Positions 5,586 through 11,126 of a DNA stretch of 11,126 nucleotides are shown piece by piece. Both the position numbers and the translations under genes were made by a program. Under the pieces are notes generated by a model, which was not told the DNA's origin, ran no database searches, and saw only the letters and a list, made by a program, of their open reading frames with translations. The stretch's first letter is position 1; each line of letters opens with the position of its first letter. The DNA is from Promethearchaeota archaeon (GTDB taxonomy: Archaea; Asgardarchaeota; Lokiarchaeia; Sigynarchaeales; MK-D1). Location: NCBI GenBank assembly GCA_016839385.1, contig JAEOUK010000516.1:1-11126 (forward strand). Reading direction: 5' to 3'.

Positions 5586-7283
5586 GTGTTACGTGCTGTT
5601 AAAATTTTCATAGATGGAGAAAAAATCTACGATCAAAATTATGGAAAAAGTTTGGATGAGGAATCATTCAATGGTATTCTTCGCAATCTCATGAAGGAAG
5701 CATTCAAGTACGATGTTGAAGATGTAAAATATCATGATTTTTACAAATACAGAATAACTTACTTACCCGTTTCTGATCAAAAATTACTGTTCTTGTTTAT
5801 TTCAGACCTCTCAGATAAATTTGAGAGTATTGAAAAAGAAATCAAACGATGTAAAAAAGAGTTCATGTCAATGTTTTCAGGAGTATTAGGACATAGCATC
5901 GATCCGAAAACGTTTTCCATATTTGATCCCACTGTAGAGACTATTCATAAAAATCTCAGACCGAAGATAAGCTTAGTAGGTTTCAGTGGTGTGGGAAAGA
6001 CTACTATCACAAGATTAATTAGGGCAGAGGAGATCCCCACAAAACACATTCCCACTATTACAGGGGATATAGCAACAATCAAAATCGGCAATCTGCATTT
6101 TCACCTTTGGGATTTTGCGGGTCAAGAACAATTCTCATTCCTTTGGAACAATTTTGTTCATGGAAGTGACGCTGTCCTTATTATTACAGATTCTACGCTT
6201 GAAAACATAGAGAAAAGTAAATACTTTATCGAATTAATTAAAAAAGAAGCACCAAATGCCCATCAAGCGGTCATTGGAAATAAGCAAGATCTACCAGATG
6301 CGTTACCATTAGCAGATCTTGAGCGTATATTGAAAGTAAAGACATATTCAATGGTTGCAACTGATCCAACAAATCGAGATAAAATGATTACAATTATTGC
6401 TGATATTCTCGAAATGTCCGCTGAGGTTTCTCCACTCTTAAAACCTTTAATTGAAAGAGACAAAAAGGTAATTGCAGCTGAAAAAGCTTTAGAAGATGGT
6501 GATTTTGCACAAGCTGTTCGAATTTTAATGGAAGTCTCTGATTTATGTTTAACCTTAGGAGATGATGTTGTTTCTCAAGAATTTCAAGAAAAAGCAATGA
6601 AAATTCAAAATATCTTGAAAAGTGTTAGTCAAGAAGCATCTTCCGAAGAAAAGCAAGAAGATTCAAAAAGCGTACCCCAAGAAGATGCAAAATTTGATAC
6701 TGAAGATAAACCAGAACCTATAAAAACTCCACCAACTTCAGCTCCGATAATTCAACCACCACCTTCATCACCAATTCAGTCCCAAAAAGAACAAAAAGTC
6801 ATAGCTTCACCAGAACCAGAAACAAAAACTCCATCGAATCTTGATCAATTAAGTATGATGGCTAAGGGGTTGAATGCTCCATCTAATAAATCAAAAGCTC
6901 CAATAAAAAAACCACAAATTCAAAAGCTGCCAACCGTATCTCCACCAAGTTCCATTAGTGATTCTCAAGAACCAACAATAACTACGCAATCTATTCCAAA
7001 ACTACATCCTCCCAGCTCTCACCTCAGTTCTAAGTCAGAAATTCAAAAATCTGAACCACAATCGGTTCAAACATCCCCCGAACTTAAAAAAGAGGATATT
7101 GAACGCGAGATTTTGGATTTGAAATTGAGATTGACAGATATCTCCAAACATCTTATTGATTTAGATATGCAAAATATTATGGGAACTATTACAAATGAAG
7201 AGTTTGACGACAAACAAAATAAACTCCTTAATTTGGAAAAAACTATTAAAGAAAAGATCGCGGATTTCGAGCAAAAATTGTAG
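5586..7283 (+). CDS. Multi-domain Arf-like small GTPase: longin-like, GTPase, helical, disordered, SHOCT-like
   Basis: 565 residues. Residues 1-100 look longin-like: strand LRAVKIFIDGEKIY, strands around YRITYL and KLLFLFISDLSD, then a long helix. The GTPase spans about 125-275. P-loop GFSGVGKT is at 132-139, and switch I Thr is 157 or 159 (PTITGD). Switch II is WDFAGQE (175-181) with catalytic Gln180, G4 is NKQD (232-235), and an Arf-type G5 SMVATD lies at 255-260. WDxxGQ, NKQD and the AT-type G5 point to the Arf/SR-beta side of the Ras superfamily. All nucleotide-binding motifs are intact, so it should bind and hydrolyse GTP. A helical, TPR-like stretch (about 288-345) follows, then a Pro/Ser/Lys/Gln-rich disordered linker (about 346-498). 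The end is a helical domain with GTITNEEFDDKQNKLL (533-548), like the SHOCT consensus. There is no membrane segment or lipidation Cys at the C-terminus. Start GTG at 5586, seven bases after an in-frame stop at 5577-5579, so it is well constrained. The order of domains is unusual; the partner is unknown. Confidence 0.92.
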   Translation: MLRAVKIFIDGEKIYDQNYGKSLDEESFNGILRNLMKEAFKYDVEDVKYHDFYKYRITYLPVSDQKLLFLFISDLSDKFESIEKEIKRCKKEFMSMFSGVLGHSIDPKTFSIFDPTVETIHKNLRPKISLVGFSGVGKTTITRLIRAEEIPTKHIPTITGDIATIKIGNLHFHLWDFAGQEQFSFLWNNFVHGSDAVLIITDSTLENIEKSKYFIELIKKEAPNAHQAVIGNKQDLPDALPLADLERILKVKTYSMVATDPTNRDKMITIIADILEMSAEVSPLLKPLIERDKKVIAAEKALEDGDFAQAVRILMEVSDLCLTLGDDVVSQEFQEKAMKIQNILKSVSQEASSEEKQEDSKSVPQEDAKFDTEDKPEPIKTPPTSAPIIQPPPSSPIQSQKEQKVIASPEPETKTPSNLDQLSMMAKGLNAPSNKSKAPIKKPQIQKLPTVSPPSSISDSQEPTITTQSIPKLHPPSSHLSSKSEIQKSEPQSVQTSPELKKEDIEREILDLKLRLTDISKHLIDLDMQNIMGTITNEEFDDKQNKLLNLEKTIKEKIADFEQKL

Positions 7284-7286
7284 TTA

Positions 7287-7298
7287 CTTTCTTTTTTT
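7287..7298 (+). terminator. Putative oligo-T terminator after GTPase gene
   Basis: A pyrimidine tract ending in T7 (7292-7298) begins a few bases after the GTPase stop codon (7283). This is a typical archaeal intrinsic termination signal. The rest of the 129-bp gap holds only a minor repeat (TTAG/CTAA around 7353-7365) and no convincing TATA box, so the promoter of the next gene is not located. Confidence 0.4.
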
Positions 7299-7412
7299 AC
7301 GCTTTAGGCATATTTACCAAAGATCATTTAGGGAATCATGGGTTGATCCATCTTAGTTAATCTAAAAGCATATCATTTTTGCATAGTACTATGGAAACGG
7401 AGTGCGTTTATT

Positions 7413-8462
7413 ATGGGTGATAAAGATTTAGAGAAGGTTTTAGCAAATATCTCTGCCAGTGAAAAAGAAGCAGCCGTTAAGAAGAACCAGATTGATAGGT
7501 TGCGAGAGCACATTCAAAAGCAAAATCAAATGATTGAGGAATTACAATCGATTATTAAAGACCAGAAAGAAAAAATTGATCGGATGTTTGATGTCCCTGC
7601 AGACATCGAAGAATTAAAAAGAATGATATCTAAACTTCGTGCTGATATAAAAGAGAAAGATCATGCTTTGGAGATGACCTATGGAAGAATCGCTGAATTA
7701 GAACAAGATCTAATTGGAAGTGAGAAAACACAAGAAATCATTAATAAGAAATTTGAAGAATCTTTTACATCCATGGGGGATCTACGTGCTGAATTGACTA
7801 CAAAACGTTCAGAATTGCAATTGAAAGACAATGAAATTCAAGCATTAAAAATTCAAATTGGTGAACTTGAAAAAGTTATTGAGCAAGAAAAGAAAGTGGA
7901 AGGAAGATTACAAGACGAAGTTCGTCAAAGGGATTTATTATTAATTGAAGAAAAAGGAAAACTTGAAACAGAGTTAAAACAACAAATTTTTGCAGAACGT
8001 GATGACGCTTTTAATAAAATTAAAGACCTTGAAACTCAATTATTAGAGAAAGATTTGCATACTCGCGAGGAACTTGCAGACGCACGAAGGAAATCCTTAG
8101 CATATGATGAATTAAAAAATAAATATGAAAGTCTCATTCGTAAATTTGATAAAGCTCAAAAAGAACTGGATGAAGCAACGCAAAACTACGAAAATCTGAT
8201 GTTTAATCAATCTTCAGTAGAAGAATTCAAGAAAAAAGCTGAACCAATTTTAAAGAATTTTGATGTATTACGAAAATTTATGGAACGAGAGCCAATTTTC
8301 AAAATATTCTTTATTGTATTGGATATTGGAAATATGACAGTTGAAAATTTATCAAAAGCAGTAGGAATTCCACTAGTTACTTGTAAGAAACATGTAGATG
8401 AATTTGTGAAAGCTAACATTATGATGATAGACGAAGAGACCAAAAAAATCCATCTAATATAA
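7413..8462 (+). CDS. Long coiled-coil protein with C-terminal winged-helix domain
   Basis: 349 residues, no named family recognised. Residues about 5-270 are almost entirely charged heptad-like helix (Glu/Lys/Gln/Leu rich), with one probable break near FDVPADIEE (59-67), so an extended coiled-coil rod is expected. The C-terminal 67 residues (283-349) are globular. They contain FDVLRKFME, a hydrophobic helix IFKIFFIVLDIG, then MTVENLSKAVGIPLVTCKKHVDEFVKANIM and a short beta wing IDEETKKIHLI. This is the pattern of a winged helix-turn-helix of the kind found in archaeal transcription factors and in protein-protein adaptor domains. It starts 129 bp after the longin-GTPase gene, which also ends in a helical coil, so an effector or scaffold role for that GTPase is conceivable (inference). 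A DNA-tethering or chromosome-organising role is the alternative. Start ATG at 7413; a GGAG (7399-7402) lies 10 bases upstream. Confidence 0.88.
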   Translation: MGDKDLEKVLANISASEKEAAVKKNQIDRLREHIQKQNQMIEELQSIIKDQKEKIDRMFDVPADIEELKRMISKLRADIKEKDHALEMTYGRIAELEQDLIGSEKTQEIINKKFEESFTSMGDLRAELTTKRSELQLKDNEIQALKIQIGELEKVIEQEKKVEGRLQDEVRQRDLLLIEEKGKLETELKQQIFAERDDAFNKIKDLETQLLEKDLHTREELADARRKSLAYDELKNKYESLIRKFDKAQKELDEATQNYENLMFNQSSVEEFKKKAEPILKNFDVLRKFMEREPIFKIFFIVLDIGNMTVENLSKAVGIPLVTCKKHVDEFVKANIMMIDEETKKIHLI

Positions 8463-8467
8463 TAGAA

Positions 8468-8480
8468 TTTTTATTTTTCT
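8468..8480 (+). terminator. Putative oligo-T terminator after coiled-coil gene
   Basis: Two T5 runs separated by one A (8468-8478), followed by CT, begin six bases past the stop codon of the coiled-coil gene. This fits an archaeal T-tract terminator. The next start codon is only about 20 bases further, so read-through into the Mth938-like gene is possible. Confidence 0.35.
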
Positions 8481-8500
8481 ATCTCCCTTTGTTGTATGTA

Positions 8501-8863
8501 ATGATTATTGAAGGAACTAAATTTGGATCTATTACGGTAAATGGAAAAATATACCCATACGATATTTATGTTCTTCCAAACAATATAATTGAGAAGAGAA
8601 ACAAAAAAAATAGCCCGAGAATTGATGGTCATCGATCTTTAGGGAAAAGTGAAGTGGAATTCCTTCTTTCTTTTAATCCAGAAATGATCTTTATTGGAAA
8701 GGGACAATCTGGAATCCTTCCATTTCAACCAGAAGCACGAGAGATCTTATCAAAATCGAAAATAACGGTTATAGAGGATCTAACTCCAAGGTTACTAACC
8801 CAATTCAATCAAATGTATACAAAAAATAAGAACATAGTAGCAGTTTTCCATACAACATGTTAG
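8501..8863 (+). CDS. Mth938-like domain protein (DUF498 / AAMDC-NDUFAF3 type)
   Basis: 120 residues that cover the whole Mth938-like domain (PF04430 type). The N-terminus IEGTKFGSITVNGKIY (3-18) and DIYVLP (21-26) is the family's opening beta sheet. The core is LGKSEVEFLL (48-57), NPEMIFIGKGQSG with the GxGQSG loop (59-71), a helix, ITVIEDLT (88-95), a helix with FN, and the closing strand IVAVFHTTC (112-120). Family members include archaeal MTH938, human AAMDC and the complex I assembly factor NDUFAF3; a precise biochemical role is not established for the archaeal ones. Start: ATG at 8501 puts MIIEGTKFG at the N-terminus as in the family. An in-frame TTG at 8489 would add four residues and is less likely. 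It sits between the coiled-coil and longin-like genes but has no obvious link to GTPases. Confidence 0.9.
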   Translation: MIIEGTKFGSITVNGKIYPYDIYVLPNNIIEKRNKKNSPRIDGHRSLGKSEVEFLLSFNPEMIFIGKGQSGILPFQPEAREILSKSKITVIEDLTPRLLTQFNQMYTKNKNIVAVFHTTC

Positions 8864-8947
8864 ATCAAGGATAGATTGTTAGGATAGTGTGAGTATCTAG
8901 TAGTATAGTTCAATAGTAATGGTGAAGAATTTCTAGAAAAATTGTAA

Positions 8948-8953
8948 AGGTGA
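8948..8953 (+). promoter_or_regulatory. Shine-Dalgarno site of longin-like gene
   Basis: AGGTGA lies six bases before the ATG at 8960, good complementarity and spacing for the 16S rRNA 3' end. It fixes that start and contrasts with several neighbours that lack a clear site. The remaining gap upstream (8864-8947) shows no repeats or clear promoter. Confidence 0.65.
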
Positions 8954-8959
8954 CAAAGA

Positions 8960-9343
8960 ATGCCGCTCGGAATCATGGTACTGCAATGGGATAACGAAAT
9001 AGGACCTATATTAATATCAAGTTATCCTGAATCCCTAAAAATAACGAATAATCTACTAACACAAATCTACGGTTCACATCGTGGTGTATCTTCTTCATTA
9101 GAGCCCGGATTTTCATCCTTAACTTTGAAAAATAATAAAGTTGTATCTTTTTTCTCAGGCTTAGGAGAGAAACATATTGAGGTGGAAAACTATATAGTAG
9201 CTCTTTTATTACGCCGTGATGAACGAATCAATAATTATCGTGAAATTCTTAATAAAATTGCAGCAAATATTCTTAGCAACATTGAAAACGATGAATACAA
9301 AAATCTGATTCCACAATTATATCAAGATTTAACTAGTGTATAA
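8960..9343 (+). CDS. Stand-alone longin-like domain protein
   Basis: 127 residues, one small domain. It opens with the strand-turn-strand LGIMVLQWDNEIGPILISSYPE (about 3-24), then helix ITNNLLTQIYGSHRG (28-42). Strands at LTLKNNKVVSFFSGL (54-68) and NYIVALLLRRDE (77-88) follow, then an amphipathic helix (90-108) and a short C-terminal helix. The beta-beta-alpha-beta-beta-alpha order and the opening LGIMVLxWDxxIGP resemble longin-type domains that recur in Asgard genomes next to small GTPases. In eukaryotes, longin domains occur in SNAREs, adaptor complexes, the SRP receptor alpha subunit and Mon1/DENN-type GTPase exchange factors. Here the longin-like domain is free, while a second one is fused to the GTPase upstream. 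No transmembrane segment is present. Start ATG at 8960 is supported by a well-placed AGGTGA. A roadblock fold is the main alternative because the two folds are alike at this resolution. Confidence 0.82.
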   Translation: MPLGIMVLQWDNEIGPILISSYPESLKITNNLLTQIYGSHRGVSSSLEPGFSSLTLKNNKVVSFFSGLGEKHIEVENYIVALLLRRDERINNYREILNKIAANILSNIENDEYKNLIPQLYQDLTSV

Positions 9344-9385
9344 TTAATAATACATAAAGGAGAATGAAGTAAAGAATACCTATCA

Positions 9386-9433
9386 TGTGTATATGCAACG
9401 AGGGAATATACATACTACCATTTTTAGCTTTTT
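9386..9433 (+). terminator. Hairpin followed by two T5 tracts between longin-like and zinc-ribbon genes
   Basis: TGTATAT (9388-9394) pairs with ATATACA (9406-9412), extended by a G-U and a T-A pair, around an 11-base loop (9395-9405). T5 tracts follow at 9421-9425 and 9429-9433. It could end the longin-like transcript, or act as a leader structure for the zinc-ribbon gene 50 bases downstream. The pairing is visible; the function is inferred. Confidence 0.4.
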
Positions 9434-9465
9434 ACAGTATTAAAACATAGAAGAGGATCATACCT

Positions 9466-9744
9466 ATGGGATTACAAAAAGAATGTAAAGTCTGTGGAAA
9501 AACAAATTTTCGACATGTAACTGATGAATGGATGAAAAGAACTTTTCGATTTGTAGAAAAAGGCACTTTAAACATGTGTGAAGGATGCGGTGCAAAATAT
9601 TTAGTGTGCCCAAAATGCGGTTCATTAATGACACGAGTCCACCCTGCTTTAGAACATTGGGAAGTAGATGCAAAATGTCCCAATCCCGAATGTGACTACG
9701 AGGATCCCGAAATTAAGGCATGGGATGGAGTTAGTGATAGATAA
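9466..9744 (+). CDS. Small protein with two zinc ribbons
   Basis: 92 residues with eight Cys in four knuckles: C7-x2-C10, C38-x2-C41, C48-x2-C51 and C71-x4-C76. The spacing suggests two zinc ribbons, C7/C10 with C38/C41 and C48/C51 with C71/C76, each expected to bind one structural zinc. Between the first two knuckles is a basic/aromatic stretch (about 15-31) with WMKRTFRFVEKG, which could contact nucleic acid or protein. The C-terminus is acidic (DYEDPEIKAWDG). I do not recognise a named family. Such small archaeal zinc-ribbon proteins are often transcription-, translation- or ubiquitin-related adaptors, but nothing here decides between these. Start ATG at 9466, with AGAGGA (9452-9457) eight bases upstream as ribosome site. 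A long open frame on the opposite strand (9432-9683) is a shadow, since the Cys pattern is clearly selected on this strand. Confidence 0.87.
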   Translation: MGLQKECKVCGKTNFRHVTDEWMKRTFRFVEKGTLNMCEGCGAKYLVCPKCGSLMTRVHPALEHWEVDAKCPNPECDYEDPEIKAWDGVSDR

Positions 9745-10040
9745 ATTTATGATCTTAATGGATAATATTCTAGTTTTCGAATAGAATTAACTAGATCATC
9801 TTAACTTAAGGTTTTTAGGATACTCTAGAATTCTGAATTAGTACGAGTAATCCTTTTGGATATAATATGTAAAAAATTAAAGGTTTTTTCCCTATTCATA
9901 TTATAAATTTTATCTGATATTGCGTTAGAATTCGAAATTCTTCTTTTGGGGGTAACGGAGATCAAATACTTAATTAAAATGTTTAGATTGTAGTGCAGTC
10001 TTAAGTAATTTTAATAAATAAGCAATCCAGAATATAGACT
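9745..10040 (+). other. Longest intergenic stretch: small inverted repeats, T tracts and TATA-like boxes
   Basis: No gene, tRNA or long repeat is visible in these 296 bases. Inverted repeats are TCTAGTT/AACTAGA (9769-9795, 13-base loop), CTTAA-C-TTAAG (9800-9810), GGATACTC (9818-9825) with GAGT-A-ATCC (9845-9853, one bulged A), and AGAATT-CGA-AATTCT (9927-9941). A run of T6 lies at 9884-9889. TATA-like stretches occur around 9860-9869 and 9900-9912. Some small palindromes are expected by chance in DNA this AT-rich. Confidence 0.5.
10009..10020 (+). promoter_or_regulatory. Candidate TATA box for GNAT-RFC transcript
   Basis: TTTTAATAAATA is centred about 27 bases upstream of the GTG start at 10041. 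That is the usual archaeal TATA-to-transcription-start distance, so a leaderless mRNA is possible; no Shine-Dalgarno sequence precedes the GTG. Position and sequence are visible, activity is inferred. Confidence 0.35.
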
Positions 10041-10535
10041 GTGAAAAATGAAATGGATGATGAATTTGAACTCAGAATGGTACTTTTATCCGATAAACCC
10101 GAAATCGAGAGATTGACTCGAAATTTAATTAAAGAAAAAGAAAAAAATGAGCCTTTTGACGAAAAACGATTTGATTGGGGGATAATGCGAAGAATTTTAG
10201 ATCCGCTCCAAAGAAGAGGAACCTACGTTGCAGTAGATAAAAAATCCGGAAAATTAGCTGGAATGATATTTAGTGAATTAAGAGTAGATCCGTTCGGCAC
10301 ATCTGAGGCGTATATCAAACAAATTCATGTGGATGAAGAGTATCGCGGTAAATCGCTTGGTAAACAATTATTAGCAATTGCTTTAGATTCTTTAAAGAAA
10401 TCCAATATACGATTAGTGAAAGTAAACTTACCTCAAGAATCTGCTCTCCATGATAAAATTAACAATGAATTTGAATTTGATGAATTTAAATTCCGAGCAA
10501 CCTACACAGTCATGGAATTAAAATTGGATGAGTAA
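10041..10535 (+). CDS. GNAT family N-acetyltransferase
   Basis: 164 residues with a GNAT fold. Opening strand ELRMVLLSDKPEIERL (10-25) and helices form the N-terminal part. Strands TYVAVDK and KLAGMIFSEL (61-80) lead to the acetyl-CoA motif A: AYIKQIHVDEEYRGKSLGKQ (90-109). The pyrophosphate-binding loop is R102-G-K-S-L-G107-K; Ser105 replaces the more usual Gly in RGxGxG. Motif B is weak and the C-terminus ends in strand ATYTVMELKL. The reaction is transfer of an acetyl group from acetyl-CoA to an amine; the acceptor (protein N-terminus, lysine or small molecule) cannot be told. Start GTG at 10041; ATG at 10053 (residue 5) would also keep the domain. RFC small subunit starts 15 bp downstream, so the two are probably co-transcribed, which may be coincidental clustering rather than shared function. 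Confidence 0.9.
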   Translation: MKNEMDDEFELRMVLLSDKPEIERLTRNLIKEKEKNEPFDEKRFDWGIMRRILDPLQRRGTYVAVDKKSGKLAGMIFSELRVDPFGTSEAYIKQIHVDEEYRGKSLGKQLLAIALDSLKKSNIRLVKVNLPQESALHDKINNEFEFDEFKFRATYTVMELKLDE

Positions 10536-10550
10536 ATGGATTGAATTTTA

Positions 10551-11126
10551 GTGTTTGTCCGAATTAGAGAATCAACAGAATCTTTACCATGGGTTGAGAA
10601 GTATCGACCAAAATCACTTAGTGATATCGAGGGACAAGGGTGGATTGTATCCGCACTGCAGAACTTTTCTAAAGAGAAAAATAGTATTCCCCATATGATA
10701 TTTTCAGGACCTGCTGGCACGGGAAAAACATCCTGCGCATTTGCATTTATAAACGACATTTTAGGAGATACATTTTCATCGGACTTGATCTTGGAAATGA
10801 ATGCAAGTGATAACGTAAGAATGGATACAGTTCGAAATGAAATAAAATCATTTTCTGCCTCGAAAAACATCATTTTAACTCAAAATGTGATAAAATTTAT
10901 AATTCTGGATGAAGCTGATAATATTCCAAAGGATCCTCAACATGCTTTACGACGTATAATTGAGAAAACACCCCCTAATGTAAGATTTATTTTTATGTGT
11001 AACTATGAAAATCGGTTGATTGATCCAATATTATCAAGATGCGCGCTTTTTCGCTTTGTACTTCTCCCGAAAACCATTGTTCTTAATAAATTAGAGGAGA
11101 TTGCAAAAAAAGAAAACATAAAACTC
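10551..11126 (+). CDS. rfcS: Replication factor C small subunit, N-terminal part (3' end outside window)
   Basis: 192 residues are visible before the window ends; the family is usually around 320. The N-terminus has the clamp-loader signature PWVEKYRP (13-20), then Walker A GPAGTGKT (53-60) and NASD (84-87). Walker B is IILDEAD (117-123), ALRRIIE (132-138) follows, sensor 1 is in FMCNYENR (148-155, Asn151), and the SRC motif with arginine finger Arg163 is at 162-164. These are hallmarks of archaeal RFC small subunit and eukaryotic Rfc2-5, AAA+ ATPases that load the PCNA clamp onto primed DNA. No intein is seen in the visible part; the Walker A and SRC regions, where inteins sometimes insert, are intact. 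Start: GTG at 10551, because an in-frame stop lies at 10542-10544 and no ATG occurs before the conserved motif. The gene follows the GNAT gene after 15 bp. Confidence 0.95.
   Translation, partial: MFVRIRESTESLPWVEKYRPKSLSDIEGQGWIVSALQNFSKEKNSIPHMIFSGPAGTGKTSCAFAFINDILGDTFSSDLILEMNASDNVRMDTVRNEIKSFSASKNIILTQNVIKFIILDEADNIPKDPQHALRRIIEKTPPNVRFIFMCNYENRLIDPILSRCALFRFVLLPKTIVLNKLEEIAKKENIKL

Noticed and set aside
8489..8500. TTG start for the Mth938-like protein
   Set aside because: ATG at 8501 gives the usual family N-terminus and no ribosome site favours the TTG.
9364..9372. AAAGGAG directly followed by ATG-AAG-TAA
   Set aside because: It is only two codons long and the spacing from the purine motif to the ATG is one base; most likely chance.
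9432..9683. Open frame on the minus strand opposite the zinc-ribbon gene
   Set aside because: The + strand has eight regularly spaced Cys and a ribosome site; the antisense frame is a shadow.
9774..9790. T-arm-like TTTTCGAATAGAA, suggesting a tRNA
   Set aside because: No acceptor stem, D-arm or anticodon arm can be drawn around it.
10502..10873. Open frame on the minus strand opposite the GNAT end and RFC
   Set aside because: It is antisense to Walker A of RFC, which is unmistakable on the + strand.
1..11126. CRISPR array, insertion sequence or phage/plasmid genes
   Set aside because: No direct repeat series with spacers, no transposase or integrase motifs and no terminal inverted repeats with target duplications were seen.

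Overview
This AT-rich window looks like an Asgard archaeon chromosome (Lokiarchaeia- or Heimdallarchaeia-like; the exact lineage cannot be fixed from here). The archaeal/eukaryotic side is shown by a replication factor C small subunit at the right edge. The Asgard flavour comes from an Arf-like small GTPase fused to a longin-like domain, with separate roadblock-like and longin-like small proteins nearby. Bacterial-type genes are mixed in: a hybrid histidine kinase, RNase III with a dsRNA-binding domain, a gamma-glutamyltransferase and a sugar isomerase-like TIM barrel. No tRNA, rRNA, CRISPR array or insertion sequence was seen.

Layout. Bases 1-720 (+) hold the C-terminal part of a hybrid histidine kinase/response regulator that runs in from outside the window. 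Bases 721-4161 (-) hold three genes, read right to left: a gamma-glutamyltransferase-family enzyme, a sugar phosphate isomerase/epimerase-like protein and RNase III. RNase III ends stop-to-stop against the kinase with no spacer. From 4183 to the right edge everything is on the + strand: a UPF0280/ApbE-like protein, a roadblock-like protein, the 565-residue longin-GTPase fusion, a long coiled-coil protein with a C-terminal winged helix, an Mth938-like domain protein, a longin-like protein, a two-zinc-ribbon protein, a GNAT acetyltransferase and the start of RFC small subunit.

How the genes may work together. The most interesting block is 4941-9744. It holds, within 5 kb and on one strand, a roadblock-like protein, a multi-domain Arf-like GTPase, a coiled-coil/winged-helix protein, a free longin-like protein and a zinc-ribbon protein. 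Longin and roadblock folds are the platforms on which eukaryotic small GTPases and their regulators are built. An undescribed GTPase signalling or scaffolding module is therefore a reasonable hypothesis, but it is inferred from gene order and fold resemblance only. The Mth938-like gene inside the block looks like housekeeping. GNAT and RFC are 15 bp apart and probably co-transcribed.

Non-coding DNA is limited. The longest gap is 296 bp (9745-10040), rich in small inverted repeats and TATA-like boxes. Several gaps carry oligo-T tracts typical of archaeal termination.
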